Positions 45,287 through 54,495 of a DNA stretch of 64,000 nt are shown piece after piece. The stretch is from positions 67,462 to 131,461 of the forward strand of contig JBBQJP010000003.1 in the NCBI GenBank assembly GCA_038326025.1, given 5' to 3'. Each line of letters opens with the position of its first letter. The stretch's first letter is position 1. The position numbers and the translations under genes are program-made. Origin of the DNA: CAISIP01 sp038326025. GTDB taxonomy: Bacteria > Pseudomonadota > Gammaproteobacteria > Burkholderiales > Burkholderiaceae_C. Under the pieces are notes generated by a model. The model ran no database searches, was not told the DNA's origin, and saw only the letters and a list, made by a program, of their open reading frames with translations.

Positions 45287-46138
45287 TTATACCAGCAAGG
45301 CCGCGAGTTTCGGCAGCGCCGCGCAGGCGTTGCGGCAGGTCGCAAGTGCCAGCTGCGCGGGTGTCACGCCGCGCAAATCGGCCACCACCTGCGCGATCGC
45401 AGGCAACTGTCCTGGCTCGTTGGGCATTTGGACTTCGCCGGCCGCGCGTCGGGCCGCCGTCATGTACAACCAATGTGGCGGAATGTCCGGTGCGTCGGTT
45501 TCAAGCACCAGCGCCGACAACGGCATGTCGACTGCCAGACGGCGCAGACGCAGCGCCCGGTCGAAAGTCACCGCTCCGCCAAAGCCGAGTTTGAATCCCA
45601 GGTCGACAAAAGCCAGGGCCTGCTGCTCACTACCGGCAAACGCATGGGCGATGCCCTGCCACCGCGTGCCGGGCGCAGGCCTGACGGCACGCAGACCGCG
45701 CAGCAGCCGATCGGCCGATCGACGCACATGCAGGATCACCGGCAGACCGTATTTGCGCGCCAGTTGCAACTGGGCCATATAGAACCGCTCCTGGCGCTCG
45801 CGCATCGCCGGTTCGCACAATGCTGGCACGAAAAAGTCCAGACCGATCTCGCCGACAGCGACCAACCGTGGGTCTTGGGCGGCAGCGGCCAGCGCCTGAT
45901 CGAGTCGCTGCAGGTCGTCATCGCCGGCATGGGGCACGAACAAGGGATGGATGCCCAGGGCATAACTGTCACCGCCGGCGTGGGCCAGATCGCGCACGGC
46001 AGAAAAATTGCCAAGCGCCACGGCCGGGATCACGCAATGGCTCACCCCCTGCAAACGCGCACGCGCGCGCACCGCTGAAACGTCACTGGCGAATTCGGCA
46101 GCGTCCAGATGGCAGTGTGTATCGATCCAGTGCGTCAT
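45287..46138 (-). CDS. TatD family metal-dependent hydrolase
   Basis: TIM-barrel deoxyribonuclease/hydrolase of the TatD group (283 residues). Metal ligands are seen in WIDTHCHLD (residues about 4-11, HxH), GEIGLDFF (Glu), the central His in PVILHVRRS and the C-terminal ETDAPDIPP Asp. Family members process DNA ends and D-Tyr-tRNA-like substrates; exact substrate unknown. I use ATG 46138 rather than the TTG immediately upstream because AGGGG lies before it. First gene of a minus-strand set with the SpeE-like and GspE genes, divergent from potD. Confidence 0.9.
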   Translation of the reverse strand: MTHWIDTHCHLDAAEFASDVSAVRARARLQGVSHCVIPAVALGNFSAVRDLAHAGGDSYALGIHPLFVPHAGDDDLQRLDQALAAAAQDPRLVAVGEIGLDFFVPALCEPAMRERQERFYMAQLQLARKYGLPVILHVRRSADRLLRGLRAVRPAPGTRWQGIAHAFAGSEQQALAFVDLGFKLGFGGAVTFDRALRLRRLAVDMPLSALVLETDAPDIPPHWLYMTAARRAAGEVQMPNEPGQLPAIAQVVADLRGVTPAQLALATCRNACAALPKLAALLV

Positions 46139-46289
46139 CAACCCCTGTCCTTCTTCTTGAAAACATGCATACAGGGAAAACCCTCTTATTCGGCCTCCTG
46201 GTTTGACACAAGATCGTCACTTGGCTGTCACCATCCGCATCTATCCTCGGGATCCGGGACACACCATTCTCATCCACCTAGGAAACCCC

Positions 46290-47357
46290 ATGAAAACCCG
46301 CATAACCTTGATCGCCGCCGCCGCCTTGGCCATTGGCCTGTCCGGCGCCGCCACCGCGCAAGAGAAAACTTTGCGCCTGCTCACTTGGGCCGACTATGTG
46401 CCGGCCGAGGTCAAGGCGCAGTTCGAAAAGGAAAGCGGCTATACGGTCGAGCTTACGTTGTCCAACAACGAGGAGATGATCTCCAAACTGCGCGCCACCG
46501 GTGGCGCCGGCTTCGACCTGGTGCAGCCCTCGCAGGATCGCATCACCGGGCCGCAACAGGAGTTCAAGATTTACAAGCCGATGGACATGAGCAAGATCAA
46601 GAACGATCTGTACATCACCTCGATGCTCAACGCGACCAAGAAAAATACCACGCTGGCAGGCAAGGTCTATGGCGTGCCCCATATCTGGGGTACCGACGGC
46701 CTGGTGGTCAACACCAAGCTGGCCAAGATGGCCAACTACCCGGACCTGTGCAAGGCTGACTACAAGGGCAAGACCGCCGTGCGGCTCAAGCGCCCGACCT
46801 TGCTCGCGTTCGCCTTCGCTGCGGGCAAGGATCCGTTCGCGCTGTACAGCAATCCCAAGGCCTACGGCGCACTGATGGACGATGTCGGCAAAACCATCAT
46901 TGCCTGCAAGGGCAACCTGAAATTCTTCTGGGACAACAAGGACCAGTTGCTCAATGGCATGCGCACCGACGAGATCGTCGGCGCCATGATGTGGGACACC
47001 GGCGGCTGGAAGCTCAATAGCGAGAAGGCCGACATCCAGTTCATCGCACCCAAGTCCGGCGCGCTGGGCTGGATCGACACCTTTGCCATTCCGGCCAAGG
47101 GCAAAAACGACGCCGCTGCATACGCCTGGATCAACTTCAACATGAAACCGGAAATCGCGGCCAAGGTGTCCGCATCTGCTGGCAACTTCACCGCATCCAA
47201 GGGCGCCGACAAGTTGGTCGACGAGAAGCTCAAGGCCCAGTTTGCCGCCAGCTTCCCACCTGCGGCGCTGGACAACGTCAAGTGGTATCCGGCGGTTCCG
47301 GCGGGCCTGGAAGAGATCGAAGGCCGCGTGCTCGACCGCATCAAGGCGGCCAACTAA
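46290..47357 (+). CDS. Polyamine (spermidine/putrescine-type) ABC transporter substrate-binding protein
   Basis: Periplasmic receptor of the PotD/PotF family. Residues 1-23 are a Sec signal (MKTRITLIAAAALAIGLSGA, then TAQ). The mature protein has the PotD-type motifs LRLLTWADYVPAEVKAQFEKE, then GFDLVQPSQDRI and PHIWGTDGLVVNT, with the C-terminal IDTFAIPAKGKNDAAAYAWINF. 355 residues. ATG 46290 follows AGGAAA. First gene of the order D-A-B-C (ATPase 18 bp downstream). A TTGACA at 46203 is present without a convincing -10. Confidence 0.93.
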   Translation: MKTRITLIAAAALAIGLSGAATAQEKTLRLLTWADYVPAEVKAQFEKESGYTVELTLSNNEEMISKLRATGGAGFDLVQPSQDRITGPQQEFKIYKPMDMSKIKNDLYITSMLNATKKNTTLAGKVYGVPHIWGTDGLVVNTKLAKMANYPDLCKADYKGKTAVRLKRPTLLAFAFAAGKDPFALYSNPKAYGALMDDVGKTIIACKGNLKFFWDNKDQLLNGMRTDEIVGAMMWDTGGWKLNSEKADIQFIAPKSGALGWIDTFAIPAKGKNDAAAYAWINFNMKPEIAAKVSASAGNFTASKGADKLVDEKLKAQFAASFPPAALDNVKWYPAVPAGLEEIEGRVLDRIKAAN

Positions 47358-47375
47358 GGCCGGCGTCCCCATCGG

Positions 47376-48485
47376 ATGCCACAAGCGGACCTTGAAGCCC
47401 GGCGTGTCGCCAAGCGATACGGCGGGCTGATCGCTGTCGACGAACTGTCTTTCTCGGTCGATCGCGGCAGCTTCTTTTCCATTCTGGGTCCGTCGGGCTG
47501 CGGCAAGACGACGCTCTTGCGCATGATCGCGGGCTTTCTGGCGCCTGACTCCGGCGAGGTGCAGATCGGCGGCCAGTCGATGGACCAGGTTCCGCCGAAT
47601 CGTCGGCCGGTCAATATGGTGTTCCAGCACCTGGCACTGTTTCCGATGATGAGCGTCGGCGAAAACGTCGGTTATGGCCTGGCGCGCCGAGGTTTGTCGC
47701 GCAAGGATATCGACCAGCGCGTCGGCGCCATGTTGGAGCGGGTCAGTCTGCCCGGCTCGCAGAACAAACGTGTCGACCAGCTCTCCGGTGGCCAGAAGCA
47801 GCGGGTGGCCATCGCCCGCTCGCTGGTGCTCGAACCCACGCTGTTGTTGCTTGACGAACCCCTGGGTGCGCTCGACCTCAAATTGCGCGAGCACATGAAG
47901 ATCGAACTCAAGCAACTGCAGGCCGATTTCGGCACCACCTTCGTTTACATCACGCACGACCAGTCGGAAGCCCTGGTGCTGTCCGACCATGTCGCGGTCA
48001 TGAACAAGGGCCGGTTCGAACAGGTCGGCACGCCGCAGTCGCTGTATTACGAGCCGCAGACGCCATTTGTTGCCGGCTTCGTAGGCGCCAACAATCAAGT
48101 AAGCGGACGTGCCACCCAGGTCAGTGGCGATCTGGTGGAGTTGACCACCGACAAAGGCCTGCGGCTGTTCGCGCGACGCAAGGGTGACGTCGAAATGGGA
48201 GCCGCAGCCACGGCCTTCGTACGCCCCGAAGTGGCCACCTTGTCACGTCAATTGGATACGCTGCCAGCAGACCAGCCCCGCTACCACGCCACGGTGGCGA
48301 GCCTGCTGTTCGACGGCGCCAATTCTGCCGTGCTGGTGCGCGAAAAAGACTCGGGCGCCGAGTTCCACATCGCGTTGCCACAAACCGGGCAACTCGCCGA
48401 TCTACGCGTGGGCGAGACGGTTGGTTTCGGCTTTGATCCGGAGCGTGCCTTGTGTTTTCCCGCGCAACCGGCGCGCGCAGCCTGA
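47376..48485 (+). CDS. potA: Polyamine ABC transporter ATP-binding protein
   Basis: Cytoplasmic ATPase of the PotA/PotG type, 369 residues. Walker A GPSGCGKTT, Q-loop VFQHLALFPMMSVGENVGYGL, signature LSGGQKQRVAIARSL, Walker B LLLLDEPLGALDLKLREHM, H-loop ITHDQSEAL, and a C-terminal TOBE regulatory domain (from about 235). It is the standard size and order in the operon. ATG 47376, 18 bp after the binding-protein stop. Confidence 0.93.
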   Translation: MPQADLEARRVAKRYGGLIAVDELSFSVDRGSFFSILGPSGCGKTTLLRMIAGFLAPDSGEVQIGGQSMDQVPPNRRPVNMVFQHLALFPMMSVGENVGYGLARRGLSRKDIDQRVGAMLERVSLPGSQNKRVDQLSGGQKQRVAIARSLVLEPTLLLLDEPLGALDLKLREHMKIELKQLQADFGTTFVYITHDQSEALVLSDHVAVMNKGRFEQVGTPQSLYYEPQTPFVAGFVGANNQVSGRATQVSGDLVELTTDKGLRLFARRKGDVEMGAAATAFVRPEVATLSRQLDTLPADQPRYHATVASLLFDGANSAVLVREKDSGAEFHIALPQTGQLADLRVGETVGFGFDPERALCFPAQPARAA

Positions 48486-48501
48486 CGCCACGGATGGTCC
48501 A

Positions 48502-49362
48502 GTGAGCCGCCATCGTCTGTTGCTCGGCCTGCTGATGGCGCCCGCCCTGATCTGGCTGCTTGGCCTGATCGTGTTGCCCCATGTGGATCTGGCCATCCTG
48601 TCGCTGCGCGCGCGTGTGGCGCCCGGCGAATATGCGCCAAGCCTGCGCCAGTACGAAACCTTCATCGAAGAGCCACTGTATTGGCACACCTTTGTGCGTA
48701 CTGCGGTGATGTCCATGATCGCCACCGGCCTGACCTTGCTGCTGGCGTTCCCGATCGCGTGGACCATTGCCAAGATCGCCCGCGGACGTACCCGCTCGCT
48801 GATGTTCGTGATGTGCCTGATCCCGTTCTGGGTTTCGGAGACGGTGCGCACACTGGGCTGGATGATCCTGTTGCGCGAATCGGGCGTGTTGCCGGCGCTG
48901 CTGGTACAGCTGGGCTTGAGCGAGGTCCCGATCGAGATGTTGTACCGCGACGCCACCATTCTGGTTGGACTGGTCTACACCTCGATGTTGTTCATGGTCG
49001 TGCCATTGATCAGCGCTCTCGAGAGCCTGGATGACACGCTGATCGAGGCCGCCTATGACCTGGGCGGCAATGGCGTCTCCATTCTGCGCCAGATCATCAT
49101 TCCGCATGCGGCGCCGGGCATCGTGGCGGGCTGCATCGTCGTGTTCATGCTGACACTGGGCAACTACCTCACGCCCACGCTGCTCGGCGGCAAGAACTCG
49201 CTCTGGTTCACCGAGCAGATCTACACCCAGTTCATCACCCGTTTCAACTGGGAACAGGGTGCAGCTTTCGGTTTCCTGCTCCTGCTGTTGTCCAGCGCCA
49301 TTGTCTGGATGGGCCTGAAGTTGTCTGGGCAGCAGTTCGGCGACGTGATGCGACGCACATGA
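48502..49362 (+). CDS. potB: Polyamine ABC transporter permease (PotB/PotH type)
   Basis: First of two inner-membrane permeases, 286 residues with six hydrophobic helices. The ATPase-contact EAA motif is EAAYDLGGNGVSILRQIIIP, followed by a helix containing GNYLTPTLLGG, characteristic of PotB/PotH. I take GTG 48502 (VSRHRLLLGLL); the frame upstream overlaps potA and lacks features. It overlaps potC by four bases (ATGA, 49359-49362). Confidence 0.92.
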   Translation: MSRHRLLLGLLMAPALIWLLGLIVLPHVDLAILSLRARVAPGEYAPSLRQYETFIEEPLYWHTFVRTAVMSMIATGLTLLLAFPIAWTIAKIARGRTRSLMFVMCLIPFWVSETVRTLGWMILLRESGVLPALLVQLGLSEVPIEMLYRDATILVGLVYTSMLFMVVPLISALESLDDTLIEAAYDLGGNGVSILRQIIIPHAAPGIVAGCIVVFMLTLGNYLTPTLLGGKNSLWFTEQIYTQFITRFNWEQGAAFGFLLLLLSSAIVWMGLKLSGQQFGDVMRRT

Positions 49363-50219
49363 TTCCATCCCTTCCCCGCCCCGCTTGGCTGCGAACCGGA
49401 ACCGTGGTTTTTGCGCTGCTGTTTTTCGCCTTCCTGTTCCTGCCCCTGCTGGTGGTGGCCGCGTTCGCATTCAATGACGCGCCCTACCCGGCGCCGCCGT
49501 GGAATGGATTTACGCTGGACTGGTTCGTCGGCAGCGCGCAGAGCGAGCGCGTCGGCCTGTTTGCCGACGGGCCGATGCTGGCCAGTCTGTGGACCAGCAT
49601 GGTGGTCGCCATGTGGGTCACCGTGTTGTCGGTGCTGGTCGGCACCGCCAACGCCTTCCTGCTCGAGCGCGTGAGTTTCAAGGGCAAGGCGGCGATGTCG
49701 ATGCTGATGCTGGCGCCGCTGGTGATTCCCGGCGTCATTCTGGGTATCTCCATCCTGGCCTTCGCCAGTCGATTGGCGAATTTTGCCGACGATGCCTGGG
49801 GCCTGGAGCTCGAATTTCTGCGACCCGGCCTGCCATTGGTCGTACTGGGCCAGTTCTCGTACATCGTGTCCATTGCGACACTCACCATCAGCGCGCGACT
49901 CAAACGTTTTGACCGCACGCTGGAAGACGCCGCCTACAACCTTGGCGCATCGCGCGGCGCCGTGTTGTGGACCGTGACACTGCCCTACCTGCGACCTGCG
50001 CTGATCGGCGCCGCGGCCATCGCCTTCCTGATGTCGTTCGAGAACTTCAATACCACCTTGATGCTGGTCGGCTCCGACCCGCCACTGACAGTGATGATGT
50101 ACGGGCGCATGCGCGAGGGCGCCACCCCGGTACTCAATGCGGTCAGCCTGTTCCTGATGCTGGCGTCCGCTGCGATCGCGCTGGTGCTGATGCGCCGCGC
50201 GCGCGGCCCGCAGGACTGA
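49359..50219 (+). CDS. potC: Polyamine ABC transporter permease (PotC/PotI type)
   Basis: Second permease, 286 residues. Six helices, the conserved FNDAPYPAPPWNGFTLDWF after helix 1 and the EAA loop EDAAYNLGASRGAVLWTVTLP, then a terminal helix with SLFLMLASAAIALVLMRRA. It completes the polyamine uptake operon D-A-B-C. Translationally coupled to potB. No terminator is visible in the 148-bp gap to the next gene. Confidence 0.93.
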   Translation: MIPSLPRPAWLRTGTVVFALLFFAFLFLPLLVVAAFAFNDAPYPAPPWNGFTLDWFVGSAQSERVGLFADGPMLASLWTSMVVAMWVTVLSVLVGTANAFLLERVSFKGKAAMSMLMLAPLVIPGVILGISILAFASRLANFADDAWGLELEFLRPGLPLVVLGQFSYIVSIATLTISARLKRFDRTLEDAAYNLGASRGAVLWTVTLPYLRPALIGAAAIAFLMSFENFNTTLMLVGSDPPLTVMMYGRMREGATPVLNAVSLFLMLASAAIALVLMRRARGPQD

Positions 50220-50367
50220 CACCTGATTGGGCGGATTGGCTCTGGGTGGGCGCAGACAGCCGGGCAAACACCCTTGGATTCGGTATGACGCCTCACCAAG
50301 CCGTGCACAAACGCCGGAACCGTGCTACCGTCAATTTTCCCTTCCACCCTTATGGTCAGGTGACTCG

Positions 50368-51273
50368 ATGCGCAGGCCCGCCCTTTACAGTCGCTCCCGT
50401 TCACACATCCCTGCGGCGCAAGCCATGGCGTCGGAAGCTGAGGTGGCCGCTGCCCGGCGCGCGGCGCAATACCAGCGCTGGCGCACCATGGCGGCCGACC
50501 CCCGATTCCTGTGGTCGGCAATCGGCGTTTTGTTTTTGGCGCTGATTCTCATTTCCACCCAGTTGGCCCAACCCGGTGCGCGGGTACTGACCCAGGAAGA
50601 CATCGACGCAGCCGTGCTCAAGACTCTGGAGACGACAAGTCTGCCGTCGGCCGCGGCGCGCGCGGCGCAAATCATCGGCCCTTCGATCGTGCGGGTCATG
50701 AGCTACGAAAAGGGCACAAACGGGCGCGAAGACGTTGAGCGTGGCGTCGGCACCGGTGTGGTCATCGTCGACAAGGGCGTGATCCTGACCAACCTGCATG
50801 TGGTGAGTGGCGCCGACACGATCAAGGTGGTGTTCGCCGACGGACTGGAATCGGAGGCCTCGATCAAGTCGGTGCAGGCCGAGGACGACCTGGCAGTGTT
50901 GCAGGCGCACAAGATTCCCGACGACCTGATCGCAGCCACGATGCGCTCCACCGCCGACCTGCTGCCGGGCGACCACGTGGTCGCCGTGGGCTTTCCGTTC
51001 GGCATTGGGCCGTCCGCTTCTGCCGGGGTGGTGTCCGGCCTGAAGCGGTCATTCCGGTCCCCGGAAGGCAAGCAGGAAATGACCAACCTGATCCAGTTTG
51101 ACGCCGCCGCCAACCCGGGCAACTCGGGCGGGCCGCTGGTCACGATGGACGGCCATGTGGTGGGCGTTGTCACCGCCATCCTCAATCCAGGCGACCAACG
51201 CACGTTCATCGGCATCGGCTTTGCAGTGCCGATCGAGAACGCGGCCTCGGCCGCCGGGTTGCATCCCTTCTAG
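50368..51273 (+). CDS. Membrane-anchored trypsin-like serine protease (S1C)
   Basis: 301 residues: an N-terminal cytoplasmic segment, one transmembrane helix (about 47-66) and a DegP/HtrA-type trypsin domain in the periplasm. The triad is visible: His144 (ILTNLHVVSG), Asp174 (AEDDLAVLQ) and Ser253 (NPGNSGGPL). No PDZ domain follows, unlike DegP/DegS. ATG 50368 is chosen as the first Met after the basic leader; the longer open frame has no membrane character. It is 60 bp upstream of moxR and probably cotranscribed with the MoxR/DUF58/VWA genes. Confidence 0.9.
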   Translation: MRRPALYSRSRSHIPAAQAMASEAEVAAARRAAQYQRWRTMAADPRFLWSAIGVLFLALILISTQLAQPGARVLTQEDIDAAVLKTLETTSLPSAAARAAQIIGPSIVRVMSYEKGTNGREDVERGVGTGVVIVDKGVILTNLHVVSGADTIKVVFADGLESEASIKSVQAEDDLAVLQAHKIPDDLIAATMRSTADLLPGDHVVAVGFPFGIGPSASAGVVSGLKRSFRSPEGKQEMTNLIQFDAAANPGNSGGPLVTMDGHVVGVVTAILNPGDQRTFIGIGFAVPIENAASAAGLHPF

Positions 51274-51333
51274 CCCCGTTGACGCGCGGCGCCGGCAAAT
51301 TCGTTTCCACCACCTCAAGACTCAGGAGCTGAC

Positions 51334-52341
51334 ATGGACCCCCAGACCACGAACCGCGACGAAACTGCCGAACTGATGGAGCAAATCCTGTACGAGGTCA
51401 AGAGGGTGGTGGTGGGTCAGGACCGCTTCCTGGAGCGGGTCATGGTGGCGATGCTGGCCCAGGGCCACCTGTTGGTCGAAGGTGTACCCGGGCTGGCCAA
51501 GACGCTGACCATCAAGACACTGGCCAACACCATTCGCGGCAACTTCAAGCGTATCCAGTTCACCCCCGACCTGGTGCCGGCCGACCTGGTCGGCACCCGC
51601 ATCTACAACCAGAAAACCGGGGAGTTCGGCACCTCGCTGGGCCCGGTGTTCACCAACCTGCTGCTGGCGGACGAGATCAACCGCGCGCCGGCAAAAGTGC
51701 AAAGCGCCTTGCTCGAAGTCATGCAGGAACGCCAGGTCACCATTGCCGGCGAAACCCATAAGGTGCCCGAGCCCTTTCTGGTCATGGCCACACAAAATCC
51801 GATCGAAACCGAAGGCACGTATCCTCTTCCGGAGGCACAGGTCGACCGCTTCATGATGAAGGTTCTGGTCGACTACCCGACCGATGAAGAAGAGTTTGTC
51901 ATTGTGCAGCGGGTGACAGGCCCGGCGGTCAGCGCCAATCCGGTGGCAAGCACGGCCCAGTTGGCACAACTGCAGCAAACCTGCCGCAAGGTCTATGTCG
52001 ACCCCTCGCTGATCACGTACGCGGTCAAGCTGGTGTCGGCGACCCGCACACCGGAAAAACACGGGCTCAAGGACCTGGGTCGCTTCATCACCTATGGCGC
52101 CAGTCCGCGCGCCACGATCAACCTGACCGAAGCCGCGCGTGCGCTGGCCATGTTGCGCGGGCGCACCTATGTCTTGCCCGAAGACATGAGCGATCTGGTG
52201 CCCGACGTGTTCCGCCACCGGCTTGTGCTGTCGTACGAAGCGCTGTCCGAAGGACTCACCGCGGACGCGATCATCGGCAAGATCATGGCGCGCATCGTGG
52301 CCCCGCCCAAGCCGCTGGAACACGAACAGCTGGCGGCATAG
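51334..52341 (+). CDS. MoxR-type AAA+ ATPase
   Basis: 335 residues, MoxR AAA+ subfamily of putative chaperones. Walker A is EGVPGLAKT (GVPGLAKT replaces GxxxxGKT), Walker B LLLADEINRAPAKVQSALLEVM, sensor 1 FLVMATQNPIETEGTYPLPEAQ, arginine-rich DRFMMKV motif and the GASPRATINLTEAARALAML sensor-2 region. It acts on partner proteins with a VWA domain, which are encoded next. Start ATG 51334. Confidence 0.93.
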   Translation: MDPQTTNRDETAELMEQILYEVKRVVVGQDRFLERVMVAMLAQGHLLVEGVPGLAKTLTIKTLANTIRGNFKRIQFTPDLVPADLVGTRIYNQKTGEFGTSLGPVFTNLLLADEINRAPAKVQSALLEVMQERQVTIAGETHKVPEPFLVMATQNPIETEGTYPLPEAQVDRFMMKVLVDYPTDEEEFVIVQRVTGPAVSANPVASTAQLAQLQQTCRKVYVDPSLITYAVKLVSATRTPEKHGLKDLGRFITYGASPRATINLTEAARALAMLRGRTYVLPEDMSDLVPDVFRHRLVLSYEALSEGLTADAIIGKIMARIVAPPKPLEHEQLAA

Positions 52342-52349
52342 GGTTGGCC

Positions 52350-53345
52350 ATGTTCGGGTTGTTCAAGTCACGCCAGGCTGCACCGCCACCCGCGGCGCCC
52401 TTGCAGGTCGTGCCCGCGACCAAGGGTGCCGAGCATGTGCTGCGTCGCCTCGAATGGACGGTGATCCGACGCCTGGACGGCATGTTGCAAGGCGACTACC
52501 GCACGCTGCTGCGTGGCACCGGACTCGATCTGGCCGACCTGCGCGAGTACCAGTTGCATGACGACGTGCGCCATATCGACTGGAACGTCACCGCGCGGCT
52601 GCAGATTCCGCATGTGCGCGTGTACACCGAAGACCGCGAGATGGCGGCCTGGTTCTTGCTCGACCTGAGTCCTTCGATCGACTTCGGTTCCGGCGAACAG
52701 CGCAAGCGCAATGTCTCCGCGGAGTTCGTCACCGTGCTGGCACGCATGCTGACGCGCCACGGCAACCGCGTCGGGGCCCTGCTGTACGGTGCAGGCGTGG
52801 ACACGGTCATGCCGGCGCGCGGCGGACGCATGCATGTATTGCAGCTGCTGCATTCGATGCAGACCCGACCCATCGCCGGCACCACCGGCGGCACGCGGCT
52901 GCATGAGTTGCTTGAATCGGCATCGGCCACCATCCGGCGTCGATCGACGGTGTTCGTGGTCTCGGACTTCATCAGCGAGCCAGGCTGGGAGAAGCCGCTG
53001 GGTCTGCTGGCGCAACGCCACGACGTGGTGGGCATTCGCCTGCTCGATCCAATGGAGCTCGACCTGCCCGACCTCGGCCTGGTGCCGATCCGTGACGCAG
53101 AGACCGGTGAACAATTGCTCGTGGACACACACGACGCCGGATTTCGCAAACGTTTTGCACGAATCGCCGCGCAGCGCGAAGCTGAATTGCGTCAGGCTTT
53201 TATCGTCGCCGGTGTGGACACGCTGGAACTTTCAACCGATGATGACCTCGTACAAGCTGTAATGCGTTTTGCCGATTTGCGCAAACGCCGTAGCCGGCTC
53301 TCCGGCGCCAGCGCCGTGGTCACGCGTACCAGGGCGGCTGCCTGA
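52350..53345 (+). CDS. DUF58 domain protein
   Basis: 331 residues. The family hallmark is RHIDWNVTARLQIPHVRVYTEDREMAAWFLLDLSPSIDFGSGEQRKR, with a VWA-like MIDAS sequence DLSPSIDFGS. N-terminal region MFGLFKSRQAAPPPAA, then GADLRE-like region LADLREYQLHDDVRHIDWN. ATG 52350 is used (TTG 52344 would add two residues). It starts 8 bp after the MoxR stop; MoxR-DUF58-VWA trios are widespread and probably form a chaperone system at the membrane. Confidence 0.9.
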   Translation: MFGLFKSRQAAPPPAAPLQVVPATKGAEHVLRRLEWTVIRRLDGMLQGDYRTLLRGTGLDLADLREYQLHDDVRHIDWNVTARLQIPHVRVYTEDREMAAWFLLDLSPSIDFGSGEQRKRNVSAEFVTVLARMLTRHGNRVGALLYGAGVDTVMPARGGRMHVLQLLHSMQTRPIAGTTGGTRLHELLESASATIRRRSTVFVVSDFISEPGWEKPLGLLAQRHDVVGIRLLDPMELDLPDLGLVPIRDAETGEQLLVDTHDAGFRKRFARIAAQREAELRQAFIVAGVDTLELSTDDDLVQAVMRFADLRKRRSRLSGASAVVTRTRAAA

Positions 53346-53369
53346 GCAGTCCCACAAGGAGACCTTGGC

Positions 53370-54431
53370 ATGACGCTTCCCGTCACCTTCATGTGGCCCC
53401 AGTTCCTGTGGTTGCTGCTGGCCGTTCCCTTTCTTGTCGCGGTTTATGTCTGGCTGCTCAAACGCAAGAAGAAGCTGGCGCTGCGTTATGCCAGCTTGTC
53501 CATCGTCAAGGAGGCCATGGCCACCGGCATGCACTGGCGCCGCCACGTGCCGCCGGTGTTGTTCCTGATGGCCATCAGCGTGATGCTGTTCGCCGCGTCG
53601 CGCCCATTTGCGGTCATCAGCCTGCCGTCGACCCAGGAGACCATCATCCTGGCAATGGATGTGTCTGGCAGCATGCGCGCCACCGACGTCAAACCCAACC
53701 GCCTGGTCGCCTCTCAGGAAGCCGCCAAGGCCTTCCTGGCCGAACTGCCGCGCAATGTGCGGGTCGGTATCGTCGCTTTTGCCGGTACGGCCTCGGTGGT
53801 GCAACCACCCACGCTGAGCCGAGAAGACCTGGTGATCGCCATCGACAAATTCCAGTTGCAGCGCGCCACCGCCATCGGCAGCGCTATCGTGGTGTCGCTG
53901 GCCGAGATCTTCCCCGAAGAGGGCATCGACCTCGCCGCCATGACCTACGGCAACAACAACCGCCAGCGCGGCATTTCGATTGACCAGGTCAAGCCCAAGA
54001 ACCCGAAGAAGGAGTTCGTCCCCGTGCCCCCGGGCTCCTATGGCTCGGCCGCCATCATCCTGCTCACGGACGGGCAACGCACAACCGGTGTCGACACCCT
54101 GGACGCAGCCAAGATGGCCGCCGAGCGCGGCATCCGCATCTACACCGTGGGTGTTGGCACCGTCGAGGGCGAAACCATCGGCTTCGAAGGCTGGTCAATG
54201 CGGGTGCGGCTGGACGAAGCCACGCTCAAGTCGGTGGCCCAGCAGACACAGGCCGAATACTTCTACGCCGGCACCGCGGAGAACCTGAAGAAGGTCTACG
54301 AAAAACTCAGTTCGCGCCTGACAGTAGAGAAGAAAGAGACCGAAATCTCCGGCCTGCTGGCGCTTCTGGCGTCCATTCTGGCGCTGACATCGGCAGCCTT
54401 GTCGCTGGCCTGGTTCAACCGGATTCTGTAA
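53370..54431 (+). CDS. BatA-like VWA domain membrane protein
   Basis: 353 residues: two N-terminal transmembrane helices (10-30, 60-78), a periplasmic or cytoplasmic VWA domain (90-300) with MIDAS DVSGS at 97-101, AGTAS and ILLTDGQRTTG, and a C-terminal helix (about 330-350). The architecture is that of BatA (Bacteroides aerotolerance) proteins. Partner of MoxR and DUF58; no BatB/TPR genes follow, as the next gene (lolD) is on the opposite strand. ATG 53370 has a Shine-Dalgarno AAGGAG. Confidence 0.9.
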   Translation: MTLPVTFMWPQFLWLLLAVPFLVAVYVWLLKRKKKLALRYASLSIVKEAMATGMHWRRHVPPVLFLMAISVMLFAASRPFAVISLPSTQETIILAMDVSGSMRATDVKPNRLVASQEAAKAFLAELPRNVRVGIVAFAGTASVVQPPTLSREDLVIAIDKFQLQRATAIGSAIVVSLAEIFPEEGIDLAAMTYGNNNRQRGISIDQVKPKNPKKEFVPVPPGSYGSAAIILLTDGQRTTGVDTLDAAKMAAERGIRIYTVGVGTVEGETIGFEGWSMRVRLDEATLKSVAQQTQAEYFYAGTAENLKKVYEKLSSRLTVEKKETEISGLLALLASILALTSAALSLAWFNRIL

Positions 54432-54495
54432 CGCGAGCGTCTTGCCGGGCGGCCGGCAGATATTGCCGAGTGTCCTGCGCGCAGACCACCCAACA

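Noticed and set aside
46278..48098. A 606-codon open frame antisense to the pot genes
   Set aside because: Both PotD- and PotA-like frames on the plus strand have complete motifs; the antisense frame has none.
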